Origin: DASUAS01 sp963750045
GTDB lineage: Bacteria > Actinomycetota > Acidimicrobiia > IMCC26256 > DASPTH01
DNA: 64,000 nt
Assembly: GCA_963750045.1 (NCBI GenBank)
Contig: CAVVPD010000007.1
Coordinates: 62,001 to 126,000, forward strand
Direction of reading: 5' to 3'
A program made the translations under genes and the position numbers. Shown piece after piece: positions 9,134 to 18,299 of the stretch; positions within the stretch are counted from its first letter, which is position 1; the number at the start of each line of letters is the position of its first letter. The notes below the pieces were generated by a model. That model was not told the DNA's origin and did not search any database. It saw only the letters and a list, made by a program, of their open reading frames with translations.

Positions 9134-11512
9134 TCAGACGCCCAACGGGCGGTCGCCGATGATCTGTCGGTCTTCGAGCTCGTGGTACCGCGTGTCGTCG
9201 ATGCCCAGGTCGTCGACCAGGATGTCGTGGTTGTGCTGACCGAGCGTCGGCGCCGGCGTGCGCAACCACCGGTCGACCGACGCGAACCGGAACGGCCACG
9301 TGGGCGTCGCCATGCGCCCGACGATGGGATGGTCGATCTCTTCGTAGAAGCCGCGCGCCTGAAGCTGCGGATGCTCGTCCATGAGGCGCGGGTCGCGACC
9401 GGCCGCCGCCGGGACACCGTGTGCCACGAGCAGCTCGGCGGCTTGGTCGACATCGTGCTCCGCGCTCCAGGCCGACAGGCGCTCGTCGAGCTCGTCGTGA
9501 CGGGCCCGCCGGCCCGCGTAGGTCGAGAGGTCGGGATCGGTGGCCCACGCGGGTGATCCGATCGCCTCGACCAGGGCCCCCCACTCGGCGTCGGTGGTGA
9601 CCGAGACGGCCAGCCACTGCTCGTCTCCCCGGGCGCGGTAGAGACCCTGCGGCGCGACGTTCGGGCTGCGGTTCCCGTCGCGTTCGAGCAGGTTGCCGTA
9701 CGCCGTCTTCTCGAGCACGAGCTCGCACGCCGCGTTCAACGCGCCCTCGACCATCGTGACCTCGAGCAGGCTGCCCCGGCCGGTCGCCTCGCGCTCCGCC
9801 AGGCCGACGATCAGCGCGAACGCGGCGTGCATCCCCGCGTTGGGGTCGCTCGGACCCTGCTGGATCCGGGGCTGGTCGTCACGGTGACCGGTGATCCAGG
9901 CCATGCCGGTGACCTGTTCCATCGTCTGCGCGAAGCCGACGTTGTCGCGCCACGGACCCGAGAGTCCGAACGCGGGCATGCGGACCAACAGGCACCGTGG
10001 GCTGAGCTCGTGGACCTGCTCCCACCCCAGCCCGAAGTTGCCCAGCACGCGGGGCGAGAAGTTCTCGAGCACGGCGTCGCTCTCGGCGATGAGGTCGCGG
10101 AGCAGGGCCAGACCCTCCTCGGTGCCGAGGTCGAGGGTGAGGTTGCGCTTGTTCGTGTTGGAGCAGAGGTAGTGCGCGCTGCGCTCCCACCACGCGCCGG
10201 CCATACCGGTCGTCGCGCCGGTCGCGCGCATGCCGTCGATGCGGCTGATCGACTCGACGTGGATGACGTCGGCGCCGAGGGCGGCGAGCGCGCCTGCCGC
10301 GATCGGTCCCGCCCACCACGCGGTGAGGTCGAGCACGCGGACCCCGGCGAGCGGGAGCTCGTCGGGACCCACCGTCGTTGCGGCGGCGCGGGTGTGCGCT
10401 TCGATGGTGCCGGTGTGCTCACCGAGGCGCGGCGCCGGGCGCGGCGGTGGCGGATCCTCGTCGTCCATGCGCCACGGTCGGCGCGGCAGCTTGAACGACT
10501 TCGTGGCGTCGTCGACGAACACGTGCCGCGCTTGGAAGTGGTCGCAGTCGAGGATGTTCTCACCGCTGTGGACCGGCGCGACCGGGATCCGCAGCTCGCT
10601 CGCCATGCGCACGATGTCGGCGGTGGTGTGCTGCGGGGTCCAGGCGTGGACGATGTCGTTCCACTCGTCCCACCCCTTCTGGCGGTCCATCTGGTTGCTC
10701 CACGGGTCGCCGTCGATGAGATCGGCGCGGTCGATGAGCAACAGGAAGCTGTGGAACTGCTGGCGGCTGTTGGTGCAGAACCCGACGTACCCGTCCAGGG
10801 TCGGCTCGACCGACGGGGTCTCGATGGTGCGGCGCGCGCCGACGACGGGCGGGCGGCCGAGCAGCGCGCGGATGTAGTCCGCGTAGCTGCTCGCGGCGAT
10901 GGTCATGACCTCGGCGATGGAGAAGTCGACGTGATCGCCGCGTCCGGTTCGCCGGGCGCGACGCGCCGCGGCCGCGATCGCCATCGCCGAGAACGTGCCG
11001 GCCAACCACTCGCTCGTGCGGCCACCGGCCTGGAAGGGGACGCTCCGCACCGAGCCCCGGCCCACGAGGCCTCCGGATTCCGCTTGCACGATGAACTCGC
11101 TCGTCGGACGGTCGGCGTAGGGACCGGTGCGCCCGTACGGCGTGATCGAACACACCACGAGGCCGGGGTTCGCGTCGAGGAACGACACCGGATCGAACCC
11201 GCGGGCGGCCGCGCTCGCCGCCGTGGCACTGTCGACGATCACATCGGCGCCCGCCAGCAACGACGCGATCTCGGGATCTTCGGGCCCGCCCACCACGGAA
11301 CGCACGCCGTGATGCAGGAACTGGAACAGCGCGCCGCCGTCGTCGACCGAGACGGTTGCGCCGCCCGACGACCACGCGCGCCACGGATCGCCCTCCGGTG
11401 GTTCGACCTTGACCACGTCGGCCCCGGCGTCGGCGAGCAGCCGGCAGCAGTACACGCCGGGGATGCCCGAGCTCAGGTCGACGATCCGCAGGTCCGACAG
11501 CCCGTGCTGCAC
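9134..11512 (-). CDS. tandem CaiB/BaiF CoA-transferase (two fused domains)
   Basis: A 792-residue protein made of two family III CoA-transferase domains in tandem, each starting with its own CoA-binding strand: LRIVDLSSGIPGVYC at the N-terminus and VRVLDLTAWWAGPIA near residue 390. At the catalytic position domain 2 keeps aspartate (QGPSDPNAGMHAAF), whereas domain 1 reads RTSEWLAGTF with glutamate, so one domain may be altered or inactive. Single-domain enzymes work as intertwined dimers, so the fusion may form a pseudo-dimer. The GTG start at 11512 is 4 bases downstream of the DUF35 stop, within the SDR-thiolase-DUF35-transferase-P450 operon. Confidence 0.88.
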   Translation of the reverse strand: MQHGLSDLRIVDLSSGIPGVYCCRLLADAGADVVKVEPPEGDPWRAWSSGGATVSVDDGGALFQFLHHGVRSVVGGPEDPEIASLLAGADVIVDSATAASAAARGFDPVSFLDANPGLVVCSITPYGRTGPYADRPTSEFIVQAESGGLVGRGSVRSVPFQAGGRTSEWLAGTFSAMAIAAAARRARRTGRGDHVDFSIAEVMTIAASSYADYIRALLGRPPVVGARRTIETPSVEPTLDGYVGFCTNSRQQFHSFLLLIDRADLIDGDPWSNQMDRQKGWDEWNDIVHAWTPQHTTADIVRMASELRIPVAPVHSGENILDCDHFQARHVFVDDATKSFKLPRRPWRMDDEDPPPPRPAPRLGEHTGTIEAHTRAAATTVGPDELPLAGVRVLDLTAWWAGPIAAGALAALGADVIHVESISRIDGMRATGATTGMAGAWWERSAHYLCSNTNKRNLTLDLGTEEGLALLRDLIAESDAVLENFSPRVLGNFGLGWEQVHELSPRCLLVRMPAFGLSGPWRDNVGFAQTMEQVTGMAWITGHRDDQPRIQQGPSDPNAGMHAAFALIVGLAEREATGRGSLLEVTMVEGALNAACELVLEKTAYGNLLERDGNRSPNVAPQGLYRARGDEQWLAVSVTTDAEWGALVEAIGSPAWATDPDLSTYAGRRARHDELDERLSAWSAEHDVDQAAELLVAHGVPAAAGRDPRLMDEHPQLQARGFYEEIDHPIVGRMATPTWPFRFASVDRWLRTPAPTLGQHNHDILVDDLGIDDTRYHELEDRQIIGDRPLGV

Positions 11513-11516
11513 GCGG

Positions 11517-11954
11517 TCAGCCCGTCAGCTCAGGAGGTCGGCGCGGTCGGAAGTACGGCAGCGTGAAGCCGCCCTCGATCTCGTGGAAGTCGACCTCGAC
11601 CCGCAGGCCGATCTCGACCGCGTCGATCGGGCAGCCGATCAGGTTCGAGAGGACCTGCCACCCCTCGTCCATGTCGACGATGATCGCGGCGTACGGCGTG
11701 TGGAACGCGGGGATCTGCGGCCGCCACACCGTGGTCCAGCTGTAGACCGCGCCCGTGCCCGCGCTCTGCTCCCAGGTGAGCTCCTGCGCCGTGCAGTGCG
11801 CGCACAGGTAGGCCGGCGTATGGGTGGCGAGACCACAGTTGCCGCAGCGTTGGAAGAGCAGCTCGTGCCGCGCGCATCCGTCCCAGTAGGGCTGCGTGAG
11901 CGGGCTCGGATACGGCTTCGGGATGGCACCGTTCTGCGGTTCCAGCATCGTCAT
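11517..11954 (-). CDS. DUF35 Zn-ribbon/OB-fold protein, partner of the thiolase-like gene
   Basis: A 145-residue DUF35 protein: an N-terminal rubredoxin-like zinc ribbon with cysteine pairs RCGNCG and CAHC (about residues 36-54), then an OB-fold beginning GTGAVYSWTTV. In steroid side-chain degradation such domains bind CoA thioesters and complex with the thiolase-like aldolase Ltp2. The ATG at 11954 overlaps the thiolase stop as ATGA (11951-11954), which strongly supports a 1:1 complex. It is the first of three such pairs in the window. Confidence 0.88.
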   Translation of the reverse strand: MTMLEPQNGAIPKPYPSPLTQPYWDGCARHELLFQRCGNCGLATHTPAYLCAHCTAQELTWEQSAGTGAVYSWTTVWRPQIPAFHTPYAAIIVDMDEGWQVLSNLIGCPIDAVEIGLRVEVDFHEIEGGFTLPYFRPRRPPELTG

Positions 11955-13127
11955 GGCCGATCAACTCCCAACAGCATCACGTCGTTGAACAAGGCACCCG
12001 AGCCCCCGTTGGAGCACATCGCGAGCTCCGCGCCCTCGATCTGCGTCGTCGGGCAGGTCCCCCGCAACTGCTCGACGCTGCGGATCACGCGTTGCAGCAT
12101 CTGCGGCGCGGCGCCGGCGTGGCTGTACGACATCAGCCCCCCGTCGGTGGTGATCGGGTACTGACCGCCGGCCTCGATGGTGCCCCCCATCACGAAGTCA
12201 CCGCCTTCACCCTCGCCGCAGAAGCCGAACGCCTCGAACTGGCGGATGATCTCGAACGAGAAGGGATCGTAGAACTCGCAGACGTCGACGTCGGTCGGGC
12301 CGAGCCCGGCCGCCGCGAACGCGTGCTCAGCCAGCGCGCCGTCCGACGGTGCCGTTGACGAGATCCGCGCGGCGGAAGCCACCGAGCTCCCAGGTCGGGG
12401 GGTTCCGGTAGGCGGTGCCGCCGCTGTCGCTGTCGCCGCCGAGCACGTACACGGGGCGCTGGGGTCCGTCGAGCGCGGCATCGGCACACGTGAGGACGAG
12501 CGCGCACCCACCCTCTGACGCGGTCGCGCAGTCGAGCAGGTGGAACGGATCGGCCACCATGCGACTGTCGAGGATGTCCTGGGGAGTGAACGGCCCGCGC
12601 CCGAAGTAGATCGCCTCGGGGTTCACGCTGCCGTGATTGCGGATGGTCGCGGCGATGGTGGCCAGCGAGTCGGGCTTCGTGCCGTAGACGTGCATGTGGC
12701 GGCGCGCGATCAGCGCGAACTCGGCGGCGGTGAACATCCCGAACGGCGCCACGAATTCGCTGCTCGGCCGGGTCCACGGCGCGGTCGACGACCGGTCGGT
12801 GTAGACGCCGGCGGCGCCGCTGATGATGAGGACGTTGGTGGCCATACCGGTGGCGATGGCCATCGCCGCGTGCAGCACCGCCGGGATCCCCTGCCACGAC
12901 GATGACACCCACGCAGGCGAGAGACGGCCTTGGTACACGAAATCGTTGGCGAACTGACCGACGACACCGTCGATGTCACGAACGCCCAGCCCGGCGTCGG
13001 CGAGCGCGCCGAATGCGGCCTTGAACGAGATCGACATCGAGCTCTCGCCCTCGAGCACCCGGGCCTGCTCGGTGTTGTAGATCCCGGAGATCGCGACGTC
13101 GTGGAAGGGATGGGACGACATGGGCAT
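11951..13127 (-). CDS. thiolase-like (SCPx/Ltp2 type) protein, frame broken near 12334-12339
   Basis: About 390 residues of the non-specific lipid-transfer/thiolase family. The first frame reads from the ATG at 13127 to VNGTVGRR, and the second continues ALAEHAFAAAGLGPTDVDV to the stop. One CG dinucleotide restored in the GCGCGC run at 12334-12339 joins them as RRALAEHAF, so the break looks like a sequence error. The usual N-terminal nucleophilic cysteine is absent (PAWVSSSWQG in that region). CEFYDPFSF and LMSYSHAG keep tyrosines at positions corresponding to the catalytic ones of Ltp2 aldolase. It is therefore more likely a retro-aldolase than a beta-ketothiolase (inference from family knowledge). 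It follows the SDR gene by 44 bases. Confidence 0.8.
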
Positions 13128-13171
13128 CGGAACCTATCGGATCGGTCGCGGCGCGTTGAGCGAGAAGGAGT

Positions 13172-14071
13172 TCACCGGGCGAACACGCTGAGGTACGGCC
13201 CCACGAGACGGGCCCGGTCGATCTCGTCCGGCTGCCACCCGGCGACGAGGTCGCGACCGTCGAGCGTGCGGACAGGCAGGTTCCGTTCGACGATCAGGGA
13301 GAGGCTGGAAGCCACCCGGCCGGTGAGCTCCCGGGGATCGCCGACGCACAGGGCGAGCGCGGCCTCGGCCATCGTCTCCATCGGTTCGGAGTGGTCGGCG
13401 CGGATTGCAGCGACCGTCGTGGCGTTCTCGGTGGCGACGGCCGCCTCGGGCGCAAGCGCGTTCACCGCGATCCCGTCGTCGTACAGCTCCATCGCCGCGC
13501 CGGTCGTCAGCCGGTCGATCATCGCCTTGGTGCTCCCGTAGAGGCACTCCGCGCCCACCATGGGGATCGCGCGGTACGGCGGCCCGACCTTGGGTGCCGC
13601 GCCCTGGGACGAGATGTTGAGCACCCACCCGCGACCGAGCGAGCGCATGCCCGGCAACGCCGCGAGCACGAGGTCCCACCCGGCCCAGACGTTCACTTCG
13701 ACCTGCTCGCGGAATGCGGCCGCGTGCATGCCGTCGAAACCGAGCTCGAAGTGCCGGGCGGCGGCGGCGTTGTTGACCAGGATCTCGACCGGCGCGCCGA
13801 ACGCGGCCTCGGCCTCCCGGACGATCGCGCCCCGGTCGGCGTCGAAGTCGGCGAGGTCGGCGACGACGGGCACGGCTTCGCCACCCACGGCGACGATCCC
13901 GTCGACGGTCTCCTCGAGCGAACCCGCGTACGTGCCCACGCCCGGGCGTAGCGTGCGGGCGGTGACCGCGACCCGCGCGCCTTCCGCCGCGAGGCGCTGG
14001 GCGATCCCCCGGCCGATGCCGCGACTGGCCCCGGTGACGACGGCGACCTTGTCCTGGCACGCGTAACCCAA
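13172..14071 (-). CDS. short-chain dehydrogenase/reductase
   Basis: A 299-residue classical SDR that oxidises or reduces a hydroxyl/keto pair with NAD(P). The cofactor motif GASRGIGRG is at about residues 14-22, NNAA is in place, and the catalytic serine (NISS) and YGSTK tyrosine/lysine are present. The start is a TTG at 14071 with a good GGAGG seven bases upstream. It is the first gene of the five-gene minus-strand operon ending in the P450. With the thiolase-like protein next to it, it is a candidate for the 3-hydroxyacyl-CoA dehydrogenase step of that pathway. Confidence 0.88.
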   Translation of the reverse strand: MGYACQDKVAVVTGASRGIGRGIAQRLAAEGARVAVTARTLRPGVGTYAGSLEETVDGIVAVGGEAVPVVADLADFDADRGAIVREAEAAFGAPVEILVNNAAAARHFELGFDGMHAAAFREQVEVNVWAGWDLVLAALPGMRSLGRGWVLNISSQGAAPKVGPPYRAIPMVGAECLYGSTKAMIDRLTTGAAMELYDDGIAVNALAPEAAVATENATTVAAIRADHSEPMETMAEAALALCVGDPRELTGRVASSLSLIVERNLPVRTLDGRDLVAGWQPDEIDRARLVGPYLSVFAR

Positions 14072-14085
14072 CGCTCGTCCTCCGT

Positions 14086-14098
14086 GAGTGGTCCACTC
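14086..14098. promoter_or_regulatory. 13-base palindrome in the SDR/LLM divergent promoter
   Basis: The odd palindrome GAGTGGTCCACTC lies 15 bases upstream of the TTG start of the SDR operon, in the 151-base gap to the divergent LLM gene. Its last nine bases, GGTCCACTC, recur at 18217-18225 upstream of the TetR gene at 17426-18146, so the same regulator may act at both. This is a candidate operator only. Confidence 0.35.
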
Positions 14099-14222
14099 TC
14101 AAGAAGCCAGTGTTTCCTGAGCGAGAATGACACTCTCCACCGGGGGCTGCAAGCGGCGGCCGTGTGCGCGCCGGCCGGCCGGGGGGTACGTTCGCCCGAT
14201 CGCGAGGCGAGGAGCAGACCGC

Positions 14223-15368
14223 ATGAAGTTCTCGATGATCTTCGAGGCCCAGGTCGAGTTCGGCACCCCCGACGTCGAGCGGCAGGCGATTCGGGACTGT
14301 GTCGAGCAGGCCGTGTACGCGGAGGAGATGGGCTTCGACGGCGTCTGGGCGGTCGAACACCATTCGCTCATCGAGTACTCGCACATGAGCGCGCCCGAGA
14401 TCTTCCTCACCGCGGTCGCGGCGAAGACGTCGCGGATCCGGGTCGGGCACGCCGCCGTCTGCATGCCGTTCGGCTACAACCATCCGGTGCGCGTCGCCGA
14501 GCGCGCGGCGATGCTCGACATCATTTCCGACGGCCGCCTGAACCTCGGCGCGGCGCGCGGCGGCACCGCGCAGGAGATGTCGCTCTGCGGTGTCGATCCC
14601 GAGCTCACCGCGCCGCAGGTCGAGGAGGCGCTCCGGTTCATCGGTCGCTGCTGGCGCGACGACACCATTCAGTGGGACTCCGAGCTGCTGAAGATCCAGC
14701 ACCCGCCGGACCGCCCGCCGCACACGGTCGTCCCCCGCCCGGTGCAGCGCCCCCACCCGCCGCTGTTCCTGGCGTGTACCAATCCCGACACCGTGCGCAA
14801 GGCGGCACGCTTCGGCGTCGGCCCGATGGTGCTCGGCTTCGGCGGCCCCGAGGTCATCGGGGAGATGCGGCGCATGTTCGACGACGAACGCGCCCGGCGC
14901 GATCCCGACGCGGTCGTGTCACCCGGGATGATCAACGACGAGTTCGTCGCGCTGTGCCCGACCTTCCTCATGGACGATCGCGAGGAGGCGTTCCGCATCG
15001 GCTGCCGGGCGTTGCGCTTCTTCGCCGAAGCGATCACGCACTGGTCTGCGCCGAACGGCGTCGCGCCGACGCGCGGCACCGCCACGGTCGACAACGCCGC
15101 GTTCATGGAGGAGCACCTTGCCCTCGCGCGCGCCGCGATGGCGCGCGGCGACGCGCCGCCCACCGCCGCATCGTCCATGTACAACACCGATCACGCGCTC
15201 GGCGACGCCGCGACCGCGATCGACTATGTGCAGCGCCTCCAGGACGCGGGGGTCGACAACGTGATGTGCCTCATCCAGATGGGCACGCTCACGCAGGACC
15301 AGCAGTTGGAGACGATCCGGATCTTCGGTGAGCAGGTGATCCCGAAGTTCCGCGCTCAGACGGTCTGA
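14223..15368 (+). CDS. LLM-class flavin/F420-dependent oxidoreductase
   Basis: A 381-residue luciferase-like monooxygenase family protein: MKFSMIFEAQVEFGTPDVE at the N-terminus, a WAVEHHSLIEYSH segment and RIRVGHAAVCMP, all typical of the TIM-barrel FMN/F420 enzymes. It may oxygenate or reduce a substrate of the flanking catabolic genes. The ATG at 14223 has AGGAG about ten bases upstream. Its stop overlaps the stop of the convergent acyl-CoA synthetase by 13 bases. The choice between FMN and F420 cannot be made from sequence alone. Confidence 0.85.
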   Translation: MKFSMIFEAQVEFGTPDVERQAIRDCVEQAVYAEEMGFDGVWAVEHHSLIEYSHMSAPEIFLTAVAAKTSRIRVGHAAVCMPFGYNHPVRVAERAAMLDIISDGRLNLGAARGGTAQEMSLCGVDPELTAPQVEEALRFIGRCWRDDTIQWDSELLKIQHPPDRPPHTVVPRPVQRPHPPLFLACTNPDTVRKAARFGVGPMVLGFGGPEVIGEMRRMFDDERARRDPDAVVSPGMINDEFVALCPTFLMDDREEAFRIGCRALRFFAEAITHWSAPNGVAPTRGTATVDNAAFMEEHLALARAAMARGDAPPTAASSMYNTDHALGDAATAIDYVQRLQDAGVDNVMCLIQMGTLTQDQQLETIRIFGEQVIPKFRAQTV

Positions 15369-16874
15369 TCCGCCGCGAGCCGGGCCGCGAGGGCGCGCTT
15401 GTCGATCTTGAGCATCGACGTCATTGGGAGCTCGGCGACGATCTCCACCTGGTCCGGCGCCTTGTAGTCGGCGAGCCGCTCGCGCGAGAACGCCCGGAGG
15501 TCCTCGATGGTCGGGGGGTGCGCGGCGTCGGCCGGCTCCACGAAGGCGACGCCTATCTCGCCGATCACGGGCGCCGGCACCCCGACGACGGCGATGCGCC
15601 CGACGAGCGGGTGGTCGGAGAGGACGCGCTCGACCTCCAGCGGGTGGATGTTGTAGCCGCCGCGGATGTACATCTCGCTCGTGCGACCGCGCAGGACGAG
15701 GTTGCCGTCGGCGTCGAGGAGCCCGAGGTCGCTGGTGGTGATCCAGCCGTCCGATGACAGGGTCTCCGCCGTCTTCTCCGGGTCGTTCCAGTACCCGCGC
15801 ATGCTGCACGGCGAGCGCAGTGTGACCACGCCCACCTCGCCCGGGGGCACCTCGAGCCCCGCGTCATCGACCAGCTTCAACTCGATGCCCTCCTGCGGAC
15901 GACCGACGGTGTGCAGCAGCACCTCGGGCGGATCGTCGGGCCGGGTGCCGGTGATCGACGACGACTCGGTGCACGCGTAGCGCACGACGATCGGACACCC
16001 GAGACGGGTACGCATCTTCTCGGCGAGCTCGGGCGCCACCGGCGCCGAGCCGGTCGAGCACAACCGCAACGCGGAGAGGTCGGCGTCCGCGAGCTGCGGG
16101 AGGTCGACGAGCTTGGACCACTGCGTCGGGACGCCCCAGCCCATGGTCGCGTGCTCGGTGATCATCTGCTCGAGCATCGACTCCGCGGTCCACGGCGTGG
16201 CGGTGAGCACGCAGTTGATGACGAATTCGACCTGGTCCCAGAGCTTGTTCATGTAGCCCGCGTGCGCGAACGGCACCGGCATCAGGCGTACGTCGTGGTA
16301 CACGCTGAGGATGTCGCTCAACCGGGCCGACGCCTCGAGCGCGCGGTGGTCGAACCACGCGCCCTTCGGCAGGCCGGTGGTGCCGCTGGTCCACACGATG
16401 CAGACGGGGTCGTCGGGCTCGCGGCGCGGGCGGTCCGGGAACGCACTGCCCGCCTGCCATGCGCGCGCGACCTCGGCCCGGGTCATCATCACCGGCGGGG
16501 TCGGCGCGTCCGACGGGATGGTGAAGGTCGCGGCTTCGTGCAGGAGCGCGACCGGCTCGCACCGCTGCAGGATCGCGGCGACCTCGCCGGGACCGAGACG
16601 CGTGTTGATCCCCGTCGCGACCGCACCGAGGCGGGTGCACGCGGCGTAGGACACCGCGTAGTCGATGCACGACACCATCGAGAAGGCGACGACGTCGCCG
16701 GGCACCACCCCGCGCGCGCAGCTCCGCGGCGAGCGAGTCCGCGCCCGCCACCCACTGGCCGTAGGTGAGCCGTTGGTCGCCGTCGACGTACGCCACGGCA
16801 TCGGGTTCGCGCGTCCCGATCTCCTCGAACAGGTCTCCGAGCGTCGTGCTCGTGATCGGCCGCGGCGCGCTCAT
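15356..16874 (-). CDS. acyl-CoA synthetase (AMP-forming), frame broken near 16711-16719
   Basis: About 507 residues of the ANL superfamily, making acyl-AMP and then acyl-CoA. The start (MSAPRPITSTTLGDLF) at 16874 overlaps the upstream SnoaL-like stop as ATGA. This frame ends at AAELRARG, and the second frame resumes VVPGDVVAFSM. Adding one CG to the CGCGCGCGC run at 16711-16719 joins them as RARGVVPGD. P-loop WTSGTTGLPKG, GWITTSDLG and the C-terminal MLKIDKRAL lysine are present. It is the third gene of the unit TetR, SnoaL-like, ligase. Confidence 0.85.
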
Positions 16875-17374
16875 GCCGGCGGGTCGGGATGCGACGCCAC
16901 GATCACCGCAGCCCAGCCGTCGGGATCGACGCCCTCGGTGGTGACCGTGCGCTTGGTGATCAGCCACTCGCCGTCGACGACGCCGAACTCGTCGAGGTAC
17001 CGACCCCAGTGATCGAGGCCGAACGTCGACAGCACCACGTAGTACGAGCGCACCCGCGCGCTGGTCTCCGACGTGAGGTCGATCTGGATCGTGCTGGTGT
17101 AGTGGCGGATCGACGGCCGCCCGCCCGGGGGTAGGTACCGCCCGACGGGGACGCGCGCCGGGGCCTTCTCGTCGCCGACGCCGCCGAGGTACGAGAGCAC
17201 GTGGTCGCGGCCGTGGATCGTCGCCGATCCGGTCGCTTGGAACTCGACGTCCGGCGCCAGGACCTGAACCATCTCCGCGAATCGAGCCGCGTCACCGTTG
17301 GAGTTCCAGCGCGCGATGCAGTCACGGATGCTCTCGCGCGCAATGAGCTCCCAGACCTCCATGCGAGGCGACAT
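16871..17374 (-). CDS. SnoaL-like/nuclear transport factor 2 fold protein
   Basis: A 167-residue protein that reads as a SnoaL-like alpha+beta cone: ESIRDCIARWNSNGDAARF at the start, VLAPDVEFQATGSATIHGRDHV, and late beta strands RVRSYYVVLSTF and WLITKRTVTTEG. Members are small ring hydratases, isomerases or binding proteins, and no catalytic pair can be assigned with confidence. The ATG at 17374 is used; another ATG at 17362 (MEVWEL) is possible. It is followed by the acyl-CoA synthetase with a 4-base ATGA overlap and preceded by the TetR gene 51 bases upstream. Confidence 0.75.
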   Translation of the reverse strand: MSPRMEVWELIARESIRDCIARWNSNGDAARFAEMVQVLAPDVEFQATGSATIHGRDHVLSYLGGVGDEKAPARVPVGRYLPPGGRPSIRHYTSTIQIDLTSETSARVRSYYVVLSTFGLDHWGRYLDEFGVVDGEWLITKRTVTTEGVDPDGWAAVIVASHPDPPA

Positions 17375-17425
17375 TAGCCCCGAGGCCCGAACGACGATTC
17401 GACGCGCACGACGCGCGCCGCGTGT

Positions 17426-18146
17426 CTAGTCCTGCGCGCGCAGACCGCCGAGGCAGAACGCCCACACATCGTCCGGTGACTCGCTGCCGGTCCGGAGGAT
17501 CGTGGTGTTGACCGCGGCGTTGGCGGTGTGCAGGAGGATCTCGGCGAGCCGCCGGCTCCCGACGTCGCCCCGCACCTGGCCCGACGCGATCCCCCGCTCG
17601 ATCGCTTCGTGGAGCACGGTCAGCTCCGGCTCGAGCGCGAGCGAGCTCGTACGGGCGGGTCGCCGCGAGGGACATGCTGAACAACGAGAGGGAGCGGGTG
17701 ACCTCGGGACGCAACGGGCCCGACCACCGACTGGTGAGGAACACCCGGATCTGCTCGATCGGATCGTCCTGGTCGGACATGAGGCCCCGCATCCACACCG
17801 CCGCGGTCGCGACATACTCCTCGAAGAGGGCCAGCATGAGGTCGTCCTTGCTGGCGAACGTCTGGTAGAAGCTCCGCAACGAGAGCTTCGAACGGTCGAC
17901 GACGTCCTGGACGGTGAACTCGAGCCCGCCCGTCTCCTCGAGCAGCTGGATGGCGGCCCGGACGAACCCGTTGCTCTTGTTGAGCGCGCGGCGCTTGGCC
18001 TCGACCAGCGAGCGGTCGAGCGCCCGCTGCTGCCAACCGGTCAGCGCTTCCGCCTCCGTCGCCGCGCCCTTCGCCCGTTGCTTGCCCGCAGACTTCTGGC
18101 CCGCGGACTTCTTCGCCGGCGTCCGCCCCGCGTCGGTCTCGGCCAC
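17426..18146 (-). CDS. TetR-family regulator, frame broken near 17635-17639
   Basis: About 240 residues. A basic Ala/Lys-rich tail (AGRTPAKKSAGQKSAGK) precedes the TetR helix-turn-helix, EFTVQDVVDRSKLSLRSFYQ and FASKDDLMLALF. The first frame ends after RPYELAR, and the second carries ALEPELTVLHEAIERG to the stop. Restoring a CG at 17635-17639 joins them. The GTG at 18146 with GAGG ten bases upstream is the likely start. It is divergent from the SDR at 18300 across a gap with palindromes, and upstream of a SnoaL-like gene and an acyl-CoA synthetase, so these are its likely targets. Confidence 0.82.
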
Positions 18147-18231
18147 GATGTGTCGTCCTCTTCTCCGACGGGCGTGTCGTTCTCCCGATTCGAACCGAGA
18201 CTCTAGTGACGGCGAGGGTCCACTCCCCGGA

Positions 18232-18246
18232 GACGGGAATCCCGTC
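18232..18246. promoter_or_regulatory. 15-base palindrome between TetR and SDR genes
   Basis: GACGGGAATCCCGTC is a perfect palindrome around one central base, located in the 153-base divergent gap between the TetR gene (start 18146) and the SDR (start 18300). A second partial repeat, GAGGGTCCACTC, is at 18214-18225. TetR proteins usually bind such repeats next to their own gene, so this is a candidate operator; binding is not shown by the sequence. Confidence 0.45.
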
Positions 18247-18299
18247 CCACCTGGACGGCCAATGCTCCTCCGAAGGTTCGCCACGTAATCTCCCCGGGC

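Noticed and set aside
9827..11566. Plus-strand open frame of 579 codons opposite the CoA-transferase
   Set aside because: No family motif, low-complexity composition; the minus-strand frame has two complete transferase domains.
9134..14071. A beta-ketothiolase and standard beta-oxidation operon
   Set aside because: The thiolase-like protein lacks the catalytic cysteine and is coupled to DUF35, which fits an aldolase better.
18186..18196. GATTCGAACC on the plus strand, a T-arm-like sequence on the minus strand
   Set aside because: The flanking bases do not pair into a T stem, and no acceptor or anticodon arm is present, so it is not a tRNA.
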